Source: Stictocephala bisonia (taxonomy: Eukaryota > Arthropoda > Insecta > Hemiptera > Membracidae). From it: a stretch of 64,000 nt of DNA. The notes below the pieces were generated by a model that saw nothing but the letters and a program-made list of their open reading frames with translations, was not told where the DNA came from and searched no databases. The position numbers and the translations under genes were made by a program. Location of the stretch: the NCBI GenBank assembly GCA_035578905.1, contig JAQJVL010000290.1, positions 248,001-312,000 of the forward strand. Reading direction: 5' to 3'. How positions within the stretch are numbered: the first letter of the stretch is position 1; each line of letters starts with the position of its first letter. Shown piece after piece: positions 1-11,966 of the stretch.

Positions 1-644
1 TTTAATGTTCAGAAGGATGGCCCGTAAGGAGTCGAATGGGAGTCGAATAGTACATGAAATTAAAGGACTTTATTAGTAGGGAGTACAACGCCGCAAATCC
101 CATTTATATGGAGTCACCTATCAGCAATTAGATTAATTTGCTTGTTTAATTTGCTTGAGCAATTTAAATGTTTAGTATTCAAATTGCTCTATTTTCTGAT
201 AGAGTGGTCTCTCAGTAATGCAGTTTGTGGCATTCGAATCAGTAACATATGACATTTAAAGAGATGTAGCATTAAGTATAAAATTCAATGTAAAAAAAGT
301 CATTCTACCTTCAGCTCTGGAAACCATCAATATTTCTTTAATAATCCTAAGTCTATTAATAAATTATTTAAAAAAAATAATAAACCGTAAAAGGAACTAT
401 ATCGTTTATTAAAAAAGATTATTTCAATTTACAGTTCTAATTGGATTTATAGGAATAAGGTATTGTACACACTGCCATTAATAAAATATTTCCTATTTGT
501 TGTATTGAATTTTAACTAATAATTGACATGTTAAACTAATATACTATTTTATGACTGAGCAAGACCTCTTGATGAATAAAACAAACATATTGTTATAAAC
601 TTCAACCGTCTGTGCGTTAATGAATTATATTCAACTAATGAAAA
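1..644. other. AT-rich non-coding stretch
   Basis: I see no open frame, RNA gene or clear repeat here. Confidence 0.6.
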
Positions 645-740
645 ACCGACCGTTACCTACCTCAATTGGGATTCGAACCTTGTAAAATACTCTCCACAGT
701 CCTTGACATTAGCCACTGAGCTACCGTGCCATTTAAGGCT
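645..740 (-). mobile_element. tRNA-derived SINE head
   Basis: On the minus strand a pol III A box (TAGCTCAGTGG, 713-723) is followed by a B box (GGTTCGAATCC, 669-679), at roughly the spacing found in a tRNA. The flanks do not close into an acceptor stem, so this is read as the head of a tRNA-derived SINE, not a functional tRNA. Similar heads occur near 20.2, 48.5 and 52.7 kb. Confidence 0.65.
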
Positions 741-1839
741 TTATTGCTTATTTATTTATGAAAAAACGCAGAAGTGAGAAGCTCACCGTCTACGTCTTCA
801 CTGAACAAACAACTCACTATTCACTCTATGGTGGTTTTGACTCATGGAAACAAGCTGGAATGTCTTAAAAGCAATGCTAGCGTTTCTCTATTTTAAATTA
901 TTCAAAATTAGTAAGATATATCCATTATTTATCTACTAAAATCTGTAGTAATAACCCTCCTAGTTTATCCTTGAAGATCTATAAGGGATGATGGAGGGAC
1001 TAACATCGATGGCTATTCCATCTGCATGGTGAACTTGGGATAACTACTTTACACCTATATTCAACCTAATTGGATGTGACTCCTTTAATCTCTGTAGAGT
1101 TGTAGTTTTAATTTTTATGCACTTTGGCTTATTACTCTAGACATTGTTTTGTCAATTAGGCCTACTAGCGGTGGATACTCTTTCTTGTTGGGAATTAAAC
1201 TCATATATGGTTAAAGCTAATCATTTATTTTAATAAGATCTCAAATAGCAGCTGAATCAATTTCAAAGTTAAGTATAATTTATATAAATACTAAAATGCT
1301 ACTTTATGTTCATTTTTTTATTTATCTTGTAATTTGATTTAAAATTGTTTAATTTATGTACACCGTAAATTGTAAATTTATGTAAATATACGCACATGGA
1401 TGATTAGTTAATATTGTTAATTGTCTATCTCGAAGAAGCACTAAACAAACAACCACGTTATTGGTTTCATTAATTACATGCCAGTAATCCTCTCCTGGTT
1501 CCATTGTGTTTCATTATGGATAATGCGCTAATTAATAGAAGTGGTCATCTAATGCATTATTAGTGAGTTTGTGGCTTACCCCACGCCCCACCAAGCAATA
1601 CATAGACTATGTATTTCTATTTTGGAGGTTGCATTTGCTACTTATACGATAATGTCATCAATTTTTTCAATAATATCAAGCATTAAAAATACAATGTAAA
1701 TTAAATACACATATAACCACATACAGCTATGAACTAAAATACGCACACATATACATAATATTACATAAAAGTACATGATAACAATACCACAGAGAACCTT
1801 ACGTTATCACAGAGAACAATAGCCACACTAATGCAACTT
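741..1839. other. AT-rich non-coding stretch
   Basis: No convincing gene. The part next to 1840 may be the decayed 3' continuation of the LINE ORF1 remnant, but I cannot align it by eye. Confidence 0.5.
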
Positions 1840-2645
1840 ACATAATTAAAAATATTGGGGAAAAACAACAAATTAGTACCTTCAATTTATATATGATATT
1901 AAAATAATCACAAATAAACTCTAAATAAAATGTCCTCAATATCATCCTTAGAAAAAAGCCATTTTTAAAGAAATCTAAAAAAAGTGTTCGTCTTTGGATA
2001 TAATCAGCGTCCATTATTATCACAAATTTAACAATGATGCCTGGAGGTTCTTTGGTCCTCTCCCCAATGTATGGCAGGCATCTATCATTGAGTCTTGAAT
2101 GTTCATACCCAATGCTTTACCTACATCCTTCACAGTCTGGATAACATAATTATTTTAAACTGGCACTCCTTGCATTTGTACACAATTTATTTTAGAATAT
2201 TGTTCTGACTCGTCTAGCCTTTCCTCTAACTGTTGGATTTTGTCTTTTAACATTTTATATTGTTATTAATTCGTTCAATAATTTCAAAATACTGTTTAAC
2301 CTTCTCAGTGTGTTCTTTTAAGGTAGTTGTGTTTTCAATAAACTTTTCATTCGTGGCCTCATAAGATTTATTAAATTCTCTAATAGAATTCTTATTTTCA
2401 ATTGACAGGTCTTGAATGGCCTTCGTAACATCTTGTAAAGTCAACTTACATTCAGTGGCCTCGGTGACAAAATACATACTACGCCGCCTCTCCTCACCAC
2501 TCGGATCAGATCTCCAAACCACTCTGGCAGACGATATGTATTCAATGTCAGCTTTACTGAACTTAACACAGGTTCCATGGCAGATCTTTTCACAATCACA
2601 ACAGTATGTTTTAAGTTGTTTAGCCGTAATTCCACACAAAGACAT
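1840..2645 (-). pseudogene. Decayed LINE ORF1 (gag-like) with zinc-finger N terminus
   Basis: The minus-strand frame starts at an ATG at 2645 and stays open for 132 codons. Its N terminus has a cysteine/histidine cluster (CCDCEKICHGTC) resembling the PHD-type finger of many insect LINE ORF1 proteins, followed by a Lys/Glu-rich stretch likely to form a coiled coil. After the stop at 2247, homology continues in shifted frames: LEERLDESEQYSKINC, then KDVGKALGMNIQDSMIDACH, then MDADYIQRR at about 2020. This order (coiled coil, RNA-binding core, C-terminal domain) is that of LINE ORF1p, which binds the element RNA in the cytoplasm. Several frameshifts and stops make it dead. No matching ORF2 lies beside it, so the clade is uncertain. 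Confidence 0.65.
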
Positions 2646-2845
2646 TTTGTAGGTTATGTTTACGTGGACAACTCAGTACAGTATGAATAACACTACCAAT
2701 ATATTTATACACTGTAATTATCGAACTCAAACGCATATAAGAGCTTATAATAACTTCCAAACTCAAAAAAAATCACCAATTCGTATTTAAACCACTTAAT
2801 ATCAAGTTCATAAGAGAGCTCACTAATATCAGTTGTGAAGCGCTG

Positions 2846-2854
2846 CGCCATCTT
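2846..2854 (-). promoter_or_regulatory. YY1/Pho-type site upstream of LINE ORF1
   Basis: The minus strand reads AAGATGGCG about 200 bp upstream of the ORF1 start. This fits the YY1/Pho core, in the position expected for a LINE 5' UTR promoter. A single short motif is weak evidence. Confidence 0.35.
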
Positions 2855-2915
2855 GGATCTCTCTCAATCTACATACATTAGTTTTAACATAATTGCCTTA
2901 CAAATTTTAACAATT

Positions 2916-2959
2916 CACGTGACTCTTATTGGCGAATTATGCCAAATAAGAGTCACATG
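2916..2959. repeat. Hairpin-forming inverted repeat
   Basis: Left arm 2916-2933 pairs with 2941-2959 around a 7-nt loop. The 18-bp stem has one mismatch and one extra A. It may be a small MITE-like fold-back; no target duplication was identified. Confidence 0.6.
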
Positions 2960-3099
2960 AGCTAGTTGGTCATCTTGAAGTTAAAACTAAAAGTTAAAGA
3001 ACTTACAAACTATAAAAATAAAAAGTACAGTAATATTTATGTTGCATAATACAATAAAATCCTTTCTATTTGAAATAGAATTCTTTTTGCTCACTTCGT

Positions 3100-3165
3100 T
3101 GTTCAGTAGCTGATGCTTTGACTGAAGAGTTCAAGCTCTAAGATTCGAATCTCCAACAGAGCTAA
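3100..3165 (+). mobile_element. tRNA-like SINE head (weak)
   Basis: TAGCTGATGC and a B-box-like GATTCGAATC occur in order on the plus strand. There is no acceptor stem. It is probably an old SINE head. Confidence 0.35.
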
Positions 3166-3339
3166 TGGTGCATGATACATTATCCGTTTAATAAAGTTCA
3201 TGAACCAGCCTGCAGGCTGACGTATTGATATAAAAATTAATATTTATTATTGAATCACACTAACAGTGTTTGTAGACATAAGTTTTCTTTATATAACTAA
3301 ATTTCCACTAAGCCCGTGGTTGATTTATATAGGTGTTTA

Positions 3340-3560
3340 CTTTCCAGAGTGATAATACTGTGTCTGACAATACTGGAGAGTTCGTGTTGAGCTTCCAGGC
3401 TTTGGATTTTATCTAGGAGACAGAAAGCCAGACCAATTCTATGTGGTTCGGAATCTACGATAATCTGTAGGTGTATTCCTGCCTTACACTTCGGCTGTTC
3501 ATAGCAGCCCTTTTCTAGGCGTAGTCAACTCAGGTCGAGTATATCTATTCAACAAAGACA
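3340..3560 (+). mobile_element. Possible degraded copy of the GTGGTTCGAAT SINE family
   Basis: Contains TGTGGTTCGGAATC in a context loosely like the copies at 21.5 and 31.6 kb. Similarity is low and judged by eye. Confidence 0.3.
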
Positions 3561-3620
3561 TCTCTCTAATTTTGCAACCCGTATTCATTCACACCTTGAT
3601 AGTCAAATAATAGTTTTCTC

Positions 3621-3800
3621 TGGTGAATAATTTTGTCACAGCCGAGCCTCCAACCCTCTACCTGGTGTTGACCTTGGAACTACTTGTAACTCCTTCAATT
3701 GTCAGAAGAACGGTTGTCGTTCATCCCGTCCGTCCTTAAACCATTGTGTGATTTGAACAGTCGTGGTAGTTGACTCTTTCTTCCTCGCTTGGAATTTGTC
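3621..3800 (+). repeat. Dispersed repeat, copy 1 of an inverted pair
   Basis: The block starting AATAATTTTGTCACAG, with CCCTCTACCTGGTGTT further in, recurs in inverted orientation at 5060-5215. Family unknown. No coding capacity was recognised. Confidence 0.55.
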
Positions 3801-3860
3801 AGTAGCTGATACTCGTGTTAGTCAGTTGAACATTACTTCACTTGAAAACGTTTTACGCTT

Positions 3861-4600
3861 ACATTGTGTAGCATATGTAATTTAAATTTTAATACGCTTT
3901 ACAATAAAAGTGTAATCCACTGGGATTAGATTTTGTCCACCTTGTTTGGGTTTATTAAACAGAAATATTAAAATATAACAACAGCTATGTGTGTCTAACA
4001 AATAAATTAAGGGATACAATTAAAATCTTATCTCAGGGGTCCCTAGACAATTGTGTTCTCTCTAAAAAAGGCCAAGTTTAAAATTGCACGTTCATAAATA
4101 AAGCTGTAATCTTTTTACAAAAATATTTGCCTTATGAGGTCAAATAAATATGGCGGCACATGTAGCAGACTATTGATAATGAGTAACTACATCCATTTTT
4201 TACAGAACTAAGCAACTTCAACCTTAAAATGGTGATTAATTTTTTTAAGTGAAAAGAACTATGTATATTTTACAGTTTTTATGAACACTAGACTTTTTAA
4301 AAAGGGTAAAAATAAAAAAAATAAAACTGTTACTATTATACATTATAATGTTTATTGCTTTAAACATTTATTACAGTATTTGATTTATATTTAGTTTTTG
4401 AATTTAACAGTATTTATTCAAGTCACATTTTCTACGATCATTGGAATAGAGCTGTGAAATATTATCAGTGGTGCAACTGAACTGAACGATGCCACTAGAC
4501 TTGAGTCCCTGGACATGGTCCACTAGAGTTAGTTAGTGTCTTGCACTAGTCATCTGCAATGATAGATAACCAACTCTAACAGCTCAGATAGTTACTAACT
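3861..4600. other. AT-rich non-coding stretch
   Basis: No gene or clear repeat seen. Confidence 0.5.
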
Positions 4601-4601
4601 A

Positions 4602-4629
4602 TATCATCTATCTTATATGATAGATGATA
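4602..4629. repeat. Perfect hairpin
   Basis: TATCATCTATC (4602-4612) pairs perfectly with 4619-4629 across a 6-nt loop. It is AT-rich and of unknown meaning. Confidence 0.6.
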
Positions 4630-5059
4630 GAAAAAAGAAATATTGATTTTTCAAAGTGGGGTACCACAGGTGTACGTTGACGTAGTCTACTGAAGAGTCT
4701 AACACACCTGCCACCATATTGCATTTCATTCTTCATAAGGTATATTTAAATTTTGAAAAAAAAAATTATAACTGTGTTTTTAAAGTAACATTTGAAACCT
4801 GAATTTTTAAAAGGAAACAGTAATATCTCTTTTCTAGAGATTTAAATTTAATTTAATATCATGATATTTTATAAATAATACCATTATAATTTAACATTTT
4901 GTTTAAATTAACCAAAACCAAGTTGGAAAATATCTGATCTCATTGGGCTCTACTCAAATGTATCCTATAAAGGAATTAAACATTTGAATTATAGCAAACG
5001 CAGGCTTTAGGGACTGATAAATACGCTGCCTGGTGGTCAAACAGGGAAGAGAGAGTAAA

Positions 5060-5215
5060 TTTCCAACGTTGTTCAGCTCAAACAATGATTTGAGGACGAA
5101 CGGACACACGACAACAGGTCTTCTGTTGGTTGACCGAGTTGCTATTAGCTCCAAAACAAACACCAGGTAGAGGGTCGGAAAGTCAACTGTTACAAAATTA
5201 TTTACTGGACAAGAC
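5060..5215 (-). repeat. Dispersed repeat, copy 2 of an inverted pair
   Basis: On the minus strand it shares CCCTCTACCTGGTGTT and the surrounding order with 3621-3800. The open frame across it is not recognisable as a protein. Confidence 0.55.
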
Positions 5216-5399
5216 TGTTTAGTATGTTTAGTAAATATAAAATCCATAGTTTTGTATATTGATTTGGACTATTAAAACTAGGGATGCCAACACAGCTTGT
5301 ACACATTTTAAGATTAATATGAATGATCACATAAGTGTGAGTGTAGTCTGGTCACTAACTGCGTTTAGCATGCTATTTATTAATAGCAAAGAGTAATGA

Positions 5400-5640
5400 A
5401 GGGACACATTTTTTAAAGTGGTACCCAACCAACGTGGTATTGGTCTGATATTCAGATAACAGACAAGCATAATACTAGGTTCTCTTTCTTACAAACCATC
5501 GGAACTTTAACTACAATCCAACATGGACACTCCAAACTTCTCTAATAGTATCCACGATGGCAATCATTGAGTGGTACTCAAGTATGTGTTAAGAGATGGA
5601 GAACAGAACCTATCGCCTACAATCTCCAAAAAACATCACT
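5400..5640 (-). mobile_element. SINE copy (GTGGTTCGAAT family)
   Basis: Reverse-complemented, it carries GGATACTATTAGAGAAGTTT, the GTGTCCATGTTG block and TACCACGTTGG in the same order as the copies at 31.6 kb (+) and 51.7-51.96 kb (-). It is degraded. Confidence 0.55.
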
Positions 5641-6955
5641 TATCACTGCTAAACCTGGATAACATTTTATTACTATCAAGATCATGGATTTTATCTTTAC
5701 TATACCAGTTTGAAGCTATGTAAAACAATGAACCAGTAATGATAAGATGGAAAAAAGAGGTAAACGATGAGATATATAGTTAACAAAACTAATTTTCAAA
5801 AGTTCGAAATCAAAGGAATTACCAAGAAAAGAAGTTAACCTAATGAGCTTAAACATTTCTAATCAAGGTGAAGTAATAGAAAGATAATATATGCTAACAA
5901 AATAACCGTTATATGCCTACAGTTTAATTCAATAAAAATAAGGCCTCTTTCAGCTTGCTTGGAAGTGAAAAAAAGTTTAAAATCCTATTTCAAAGCTCCC
6001 ATTCGACCTTCAATTTATTTTAATGTCAGAAGATTCGTAGGTTGACATCAGATTAAATTGTACCAAGTATTTATTTGGACCTTTTCCGTTAATTCACTAC
6101 CACTACTTTTCCGTTACTTCACTACCTCAACTTTTTTATCGCAATTACGATTAGGTCAGGTTATATTAGGTTATTTGGCTACTAAAGTTAATTACAAACT
6201 GGTAAATCCAATGATTGACTTACCACCAAATGCGCTCTCCGTGTGTACGTTCTTAGAAAGCTATAAGATAAGGCAAGTGATATTGGAATCCTAACGGATA
6301 ATTAATACCACAGTGGATGTAAAAATGATTGGGGAACAGTTTTTAGAGCAATAGAATAATAATAAAACGGTAGAGGATCAACGGAAACAAAAAAAAGTAG
6401 TGCTAGTGAATTAATGGAAAAGATCCAATTGTTTTCCTTTTGTAGTCAAGGATAATTGTGAAAAGATTATCCTATAATCCGTGCAAGAAATTCGGTAGTT
6501 TGTGAGATTAATTCACTATAATTTCCTGAAAAAATATGTTACGTTTTACTAATTGAAGAATATTTAGCACAGTAACCTTTCTCTTTTAAGTGATTTTTTT
6601 TACTTATAGAAACGTACGAAATAAAGCCTACAAATAAACCCAATCTAGAAGCCCTAACTTACCCTATGGAAACGGCTCGGTTGAACTCACCATGCCGTTT
6701 GACTCTTCAACAAAAGATATTACACATACCACCTTCATAGGACTCTCCCCAACATCCAACAGATAAATGACATACCTTTGAAAATGAAAATAAATAAGTT
6801 TCCTTTTCATAGTAGGTTGCTTGCTTATGCAATAGTTACTATTTATATTTTGAACAATCACTCATAGCACAAACCAAATTAGAAGTTATTCCTCTACGGT
6901 CACCTTGAACTCGAGACTGTATTTTTTTTTATTTTTAATAAATATTATTTTCTTT
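5641..6955. other. Non-coding stretch
   Basis: Only short, unrecognisable open frames occur. No RNA gene was seen. Confidence 0.5.
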
Positions 6956-7050
6956 TCCATCTCCCCCTCTCTCTCACTGTCCCCCTCTCCCTCACTCTCC
7001 TCCCTATATCTCTCCCACCCCTTCTCTCTATCTATCTCTATCTCTCAACA
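6956..7050. repeat. Pyrimidine (CT-rich) low-complexity tract
   Basis: Interrupted (CT)n/(CCCT)n sequence ending in (TATC)n-like units. The serine/proline-rich reading frame over it is a by-product of the composition. Confidence 0.8.
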
Positions 7051-7429
7051 ATACACATTGGTATTACAGTTTTTTAATGGTCCCAAATATTAATTCACTA
7101 ATTCTAGTTTCATTATAATCCTTACAAACACAGATATGAATGTTTTAATAAACTGAGAAATTTGCTTGATGGGTTTGGACCGTTGTCCCTTAAAAACGCA
7201 TGTATATACAGTAAAAGGTGCTACTGGCTTAGATAGAATAAAATTAAACAAATGAACGGTACAAAACAGAATTACCATAACGGTATTTGTAGGCCCTGTG
7301 TACATAAGATACTACGTAAATATAGTATTTTAGTTGATGCTTGTTAGTTTCGGTTTGCTTTGTTTCAACGGGATGTAAACAAATAATTCTTTTAGAGACA
7401 ATGATTGTTAGGTATAACGAACTGTGTTG

Positions 7430-9165
7430 CCAATCAAAGTGAGATGTGTGATATTTCATCTTTTATCACGCTTCGCGTTATCAGTTATCAAAGTGAGATG
7501 TGTGATATTCCATCTTTTATCACGCTTCGCGTTATCAGTTATCAAAGTGAGATGTGTGATATTCCATCTTTTATCACGCTTCTCGTTATCAGTTATCAAA
7601 GTTAGATGTGTGATATTCCATCTTTTATCACGCTTCTCGTTATCAGTTATCAAAGTGAGATGTGTGATATTCCATCTTTTATCACGCTTCTCGTTATCAG
7701 TTATCAAAGTGAGATGTGCGATATTCCATCTTTTATCACGCTTCTCGTTATCAGTTATCAAAGTGAGATGTGCGATATTCCATCTTTTATCACGCTTCTC
7801 GTTATCAGTTATCAAAGTGAGATGTGCGATATTCCATCTTTTATCACGCTTCTCGTTATCAGATATCAAAGTGAGATGTGCGATATTCCATCTTTTATCA
7901 CGTTTCTCGTTATCAGTTATCAAAATGAGATGTGCGATATTCCATCTTTTATCACGCTTCTCGTTATCAGTTATCAAAGTGAGATGTGCGATATTCCATC
8001 TTTTATCACGCTTCTCGTTATCAGTTATCAAAGTGAGATGTGCGATATTCCATCTTTTATCACGCTTCTCGTTATCAGTTATCAAAGTGAGATGTGCGAT
8101 ATTCCATCTTTTATCACGCTTCTCGTTATCAGTTATCAAAGTGAGATGTGCGATATTCCATCTTTTATCACGCTTCTCGTTATCAGTTATCAAAGTGAGA
8201 TGTGCGATATTCCATCTTTTATCACGCTTCTCGTTATCAGTTATCAAAGTGAGATGTGCGATATTCCATCTTTTATCACGCTTCTCGTTATCAGTTATCA
8301 AAGTGAGATGTGCGATATTCCATCTTTTATCACGCTTCTCGTTATCAGTTATCAAAGTGAGATGTGCGATATTCCATCTTTTATCACGCTTCTCGTTATC
8401 AGTTATCAAAGTAAGATGTGCGATATTCCATCTTTTATCACGCTTCTGGTTATCAGTTATCAAAGTGAGATGTGTGATATTCCATCTTTTATCACGCTTC
8501 TCGTTATCAGTTATCAAAGTGAGATGTGCGATATTCCATCTTTTATCACGCTTCTCGTTATCAGTTATCAAAGTGAGATGTGCGATATTCCATCTTTTAT
8601 CACGCTTCTCGTTATCAGTTATCAAAGTGAGATGTGCGATATTCCATCTTTTATCACGCTTCTCGTTATCAGTTATCAAAGTGAGATGTGTGATATTCCA
8701 TCTTTTATCACGCTTCTCGTTATCAGTTATCAAAGTGAGATGTGTGATATTCCATCTTTTATCACGCTTCTCGTTATCAGTTATCAAAGTGAGATGTGTG
8801 ATATTCCATCTTTTATCACGCTTCTCGTTATCAGTTATCAAAGTGAGATGTGTGATATTCCATCTTTTATCACGCTTCTCGTTATCAGTTATCAAAGTGA
8901 GATGTGTGATATTCCATCTTTTATCACGCTTCTCGTTATCAGTTATCAATGTGAGATGTGTGATATTCCATCTTTTATCACGCTTCTCGTTATCAGTTAT
9001 CAAAGTGAGATGTGTGATATTCCATCTTTTATCACGCTTCTCGTTATCAGTTATCAAAGTGAGATGTGTGATATTCCATCTTTTATCACGCTTCTCGTTA
9101 TCAGTTATCAAAGTGAGATGTGTGATATTCCATCTTTTATCACGTTTCTCGTTATCAGTTATAAA
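7430..9165. repeat. 54-bp satellite array, 32 units
   Basis: Direct tandem repeat of a 54-bp unit, about 32 copies and nearly identical. Because 54 is divisible by 3 and the unit lacks stops in several frames, frames of over 500 codons stay open on both strands. These are not taken as genes: they have no start context or codon bias, and they decay at the array edges. Units differ mainly at one site, GTGTGAT or GTGCGAT. The order is 5 T-type, 14 C-type, 1 T, 3 C, 9 T, so the C variant spread inside the array. Each unit carries three TTATCA (TGATAA on the minus strand), which are GATA-factor-type motifs. Confidence 0.95.
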
Positions 9166-10360
9166 AATAACGTTGAAAGAACCAGACAGTTTTTTTATTA
9201 ATGCAATTAATTTGTTATCATTTAATGTTTGGATTGGAGATAAGTAAATAACGATAATTCAGTTTATCGATAATTTAAATCAAGCAGTATTTGGATTATC
9301 TCATATTTTGACGTTCCTCTATGAATATATAATTAATTTACTATCAACATCCGTTGTTTAATGATTTGTCAGTATCGTTTCATTTATTTACCTCTTTATT
9401 CAGCATCATTCAGTGATGAGTTCAAACGATGAGTTTACAACTCATTTCATTGAGTTGTAATGTTTAAGGAACTGCACTCGACACTAACAAATTACACTTA
9501 AGCTAAAGGTAGTCAGTAAGATGCTTGATCTTACCTATGTGAAAATTATTTATATTAATTTGATACTGTCTTACAAATTTCTTTAAATATGATTGATTAC
9601 ATAACTTGCATCATTTCGTAATTGCGACTCATAAAATGTATATTTTATTGAATACTGAGTAAAACCTACTGAAGAACTGTCTTAACATTAAAACTAAGAC
9701 TGAATTTCAGAAATGTAAAAGTATTCTTTGTTGGTACAATATGCTCGCCTAAAAATTATTTTCGTTCATTTATACTAAATGATCTCAAGTTAGGTTCATT
9801 TTGGTGAAAATAAAAGAAGGTTATTAAAAAGGAAAGAAAGCACAGTAAATTATATTTCTATTTAATCATTATTTTTATAATAAGATTTTATTAAGTAGAT
9901 GAGAATGTTGTTGTATGTTGAATAAGTTTAAGGATTTAATAATTTTAGAGGTAAGATGGTTGTTAAAAAATATTTAGTACTACTATTATATACTTCAAGT
10001 TTTGTAAACTTCAATCTAGCCAGACAGTTTTATGTTTATTTGATAGTATACAATTAAAATATATATCTGTCTGATTAAAAACCTAAGTAAAGCAAACAGA
10101 TATATTCGTCTTTTAAATTGTCTAAATAATTCATTTTAAGTTTAAATTTGTAGCTATCGTTGTATTTTCTCTAAATAGCTTATAATATTTTGTTTCATAT
10201 TTATATTGTTTCAAAGACTATAAAAAATGAGTTGAGATGAACATGAACAAAAAATGTATCATCCAGATTAGATTAGTGTTTAAAAGGGTTTTATTGTTTT
10301 ATTTTAAGAAATGTAAACATACTATTACAATTGAGAACGAGTTGATATTGGTTACTTAAA
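9166..10360. other. AT-rich non-coding stretch
   Basis: No gene or structured repeat seen. Confidence 0.5.
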
Positions 10361-10472
10361 TATATTCAAATAATTAAATTTTCAATAAAAACCAATAAAT
10401 TTTAATTTCAACTAGGCCTTTCGCCAGCAACAGGCAACACTACTTTATTTATTTGTAAACAAACAAGACAAC
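10361..10472 (-). repeat. Penelope terminal segment, inverted copy (left)
   Basis: Reverse complement of 11858-11966 with few differences. Shared blocks include GGCGAAA, CCTAGTTGAAATTAAAATTT and ATTGGTTTTTA. Together the two bracket the Penelope-like coding remnants. Confidence 0.75.
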
Positions 10473-10479
10473 TGACTTT

Positions 10480-11740
10480 ATTATTTTTTAATTTTCTTTG
10501 CTGATATTATAATTTTTTTGTTAAAAAATGTCTATCAACAGCTGACTTTTCTTCTCTGTTAAATTTAATATGCGAAAAATGTTCTTTGAATCTTATTTTC
10601 TAATTTATTTTGGTATATCCTATATATTTTTCTTCGCAGTTATTACAGTTAATTTAAAAGATTCCTGATAGACTTTCATTTTAAATTTTTTTCTTTAGGG
10701 TTATTCAGTTTGGTTTTTAATTTGTTTGTAGTTTTGAATTAAGGTTTCATATATAAATTTTTCTTGAATGAGTGTTGAATAGTTCTTGATAATTATTTGT
10801 TAAATGTAAAAGTTGCCCAATAGTTGTCTTGGTTCTTGATTTTTAAATTTATTTCTTAACACGCTTTTAAAAATATATTATAAATTAATGTAGGATCATA
10901 TCCATTGTTAACAGAAATATCTTTGATATAGGAAAGTCCTTCTTCAACATTTTCTTCATTTAAAGGTGTGTTTTATTCTTTAAATGAACAGCATGTTGTT
11001 GAATGCTGCTGTTTTTTAAATTGGCGGATGATATGAATCATTGGTGATGAATCAGTTGGTGTGAGTTAGTTTTATATATATATATATATATTAAAATCAA
11101 GAATTGGAGCATTTGGATTTCTTGAAACTAAAATATCTAAACATGGTAATTTTGAACTGGAACTATTTTTGTGTAAAAAAAGTTCAATTGACCAAGAACA
11201 TTATTTAAAGTTTATTAGTGTTAAATATTGCAAATATATTATCCACGTATCTAAATCAATATTGGGTAAAATATGGTACAGTTTCTTTGGTATTTATTTC
11301 AAAATTACTCTTAAATAGGTTAGCCACAAAACGGGACAATGTATTTCCCATAGCAGTACCTTCTGTTTGTTGATAACATTTGTTGTTAAATTGAAATATA
11401 TTTTGATTCATACAAGTGTTAATTAATATAAAATATTCTTCTTTTGTTCTTTGCATACATTTATTGAAGTGAACCATTTTCAAAATAATTTCACTGTTTC
11501 TTTTAAAGGAACATTTGGATAAAGATAAGTAACATCAAAAGAAATCATTATTTCATCTTCTTGTATTTGTAATTGTTTGACACAGTTTATGAACTCACAA
11601 CGATTTTTTATTGCTAAACATGGGAAAGGATCTAGTTGTTGTAGTTTTTGTGTTAACCATATTCATAAGTTATAGTTTGGAGCAGTTATTGAATTTACAA
11701 TAGGACAATGAAAATTGGCCTATTCAAAATTCTCGTTTAT
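10480..11740 (-). pseudogene. Penelope-like element: decayed RT and GIY-YIG endonuclease
   Basis: Reading the minus strand across frameshifts gives the protein order of a Penelope-like retroelement. LDPFPCLAIKNRCEFI (about 11.6 kb) is followed by MISFDVTYLYPNVPLKETV, an RT motif. The best open piece (11256-11483) then contains QQTEGTAMGNTLSRFVANLF, the GTAMGSPLSP-type RT motif. RYVDNIFAIF, the counterpart of the catalytic YVDD box, and VSRNPNAP follow. Near 10.56-10.68 kb, NCEEKYIGYTK, IRFKEHFSHI and SAVDRHF match the GIY-YIG endonuclease C-terminal domain. In live elements the RT and endonuclease act together in target-primed insertion. Many stops make this copy inactive. Clade within Penelope not resolved. 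Confidence 0.8.
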
Positions 11741-11857
11741 TATCAACTTATTTTACTAAAAATTATACACTCTAATATATATGTATACTATACATTATTT
11801 ACAATATATTTATACTAATATTCTTTAAATTATTTACATCTGCTTTCCCAACTAATT

Positions 11858-11966
11858 ATTGTCTTGTTTGTTTACATATAAATAAAGTTGTGTTGCCTGC
11901 TGGCGAAAGCCCTAGTTGAAATTAAAATTTATTGGTTTTTAATGAAAATTAAATAATTTGAATATA
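11858..11966 (+). repeat. Penelope terminal segment, right copy
   Basis: Inverted partner of 10361-10472. Confidence 0.75.

Larger units (their letters stand above)
10361..11966 (-). mobile_element. Penelope-like retroelement with inverted terminal segments
   Basis: About 1.6 kb, with coding remnants between two inverted 110-bp segments. Penelope elements often carry terminal pseudo-LTRs in direct or inverted order, so this arrangement fits the family. GGCGAAA inside each segment lies where Penelope elements carry a hammerhead-ribozyme core, but the CTGATGA part is not preserved here. Confidence 0.75.

Noticed and set aside
655..735. Functional tRNA gene
   Set aside because: A and B boxes are present but there is no acceptor stem or proper anticodon arm; better read as a SINE head.
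7430..9165. CRISPR array
   Set aside because: Units are contiguous with no unique spacers, and the DNA is eukaryotic.
7424..9247. Three frames of 530-607 codons over the 54-bp array
   Set aside because: Period divisible by 3 keeps all frames open on both strands; the frames merely mirror the repeat and have no gene signals.
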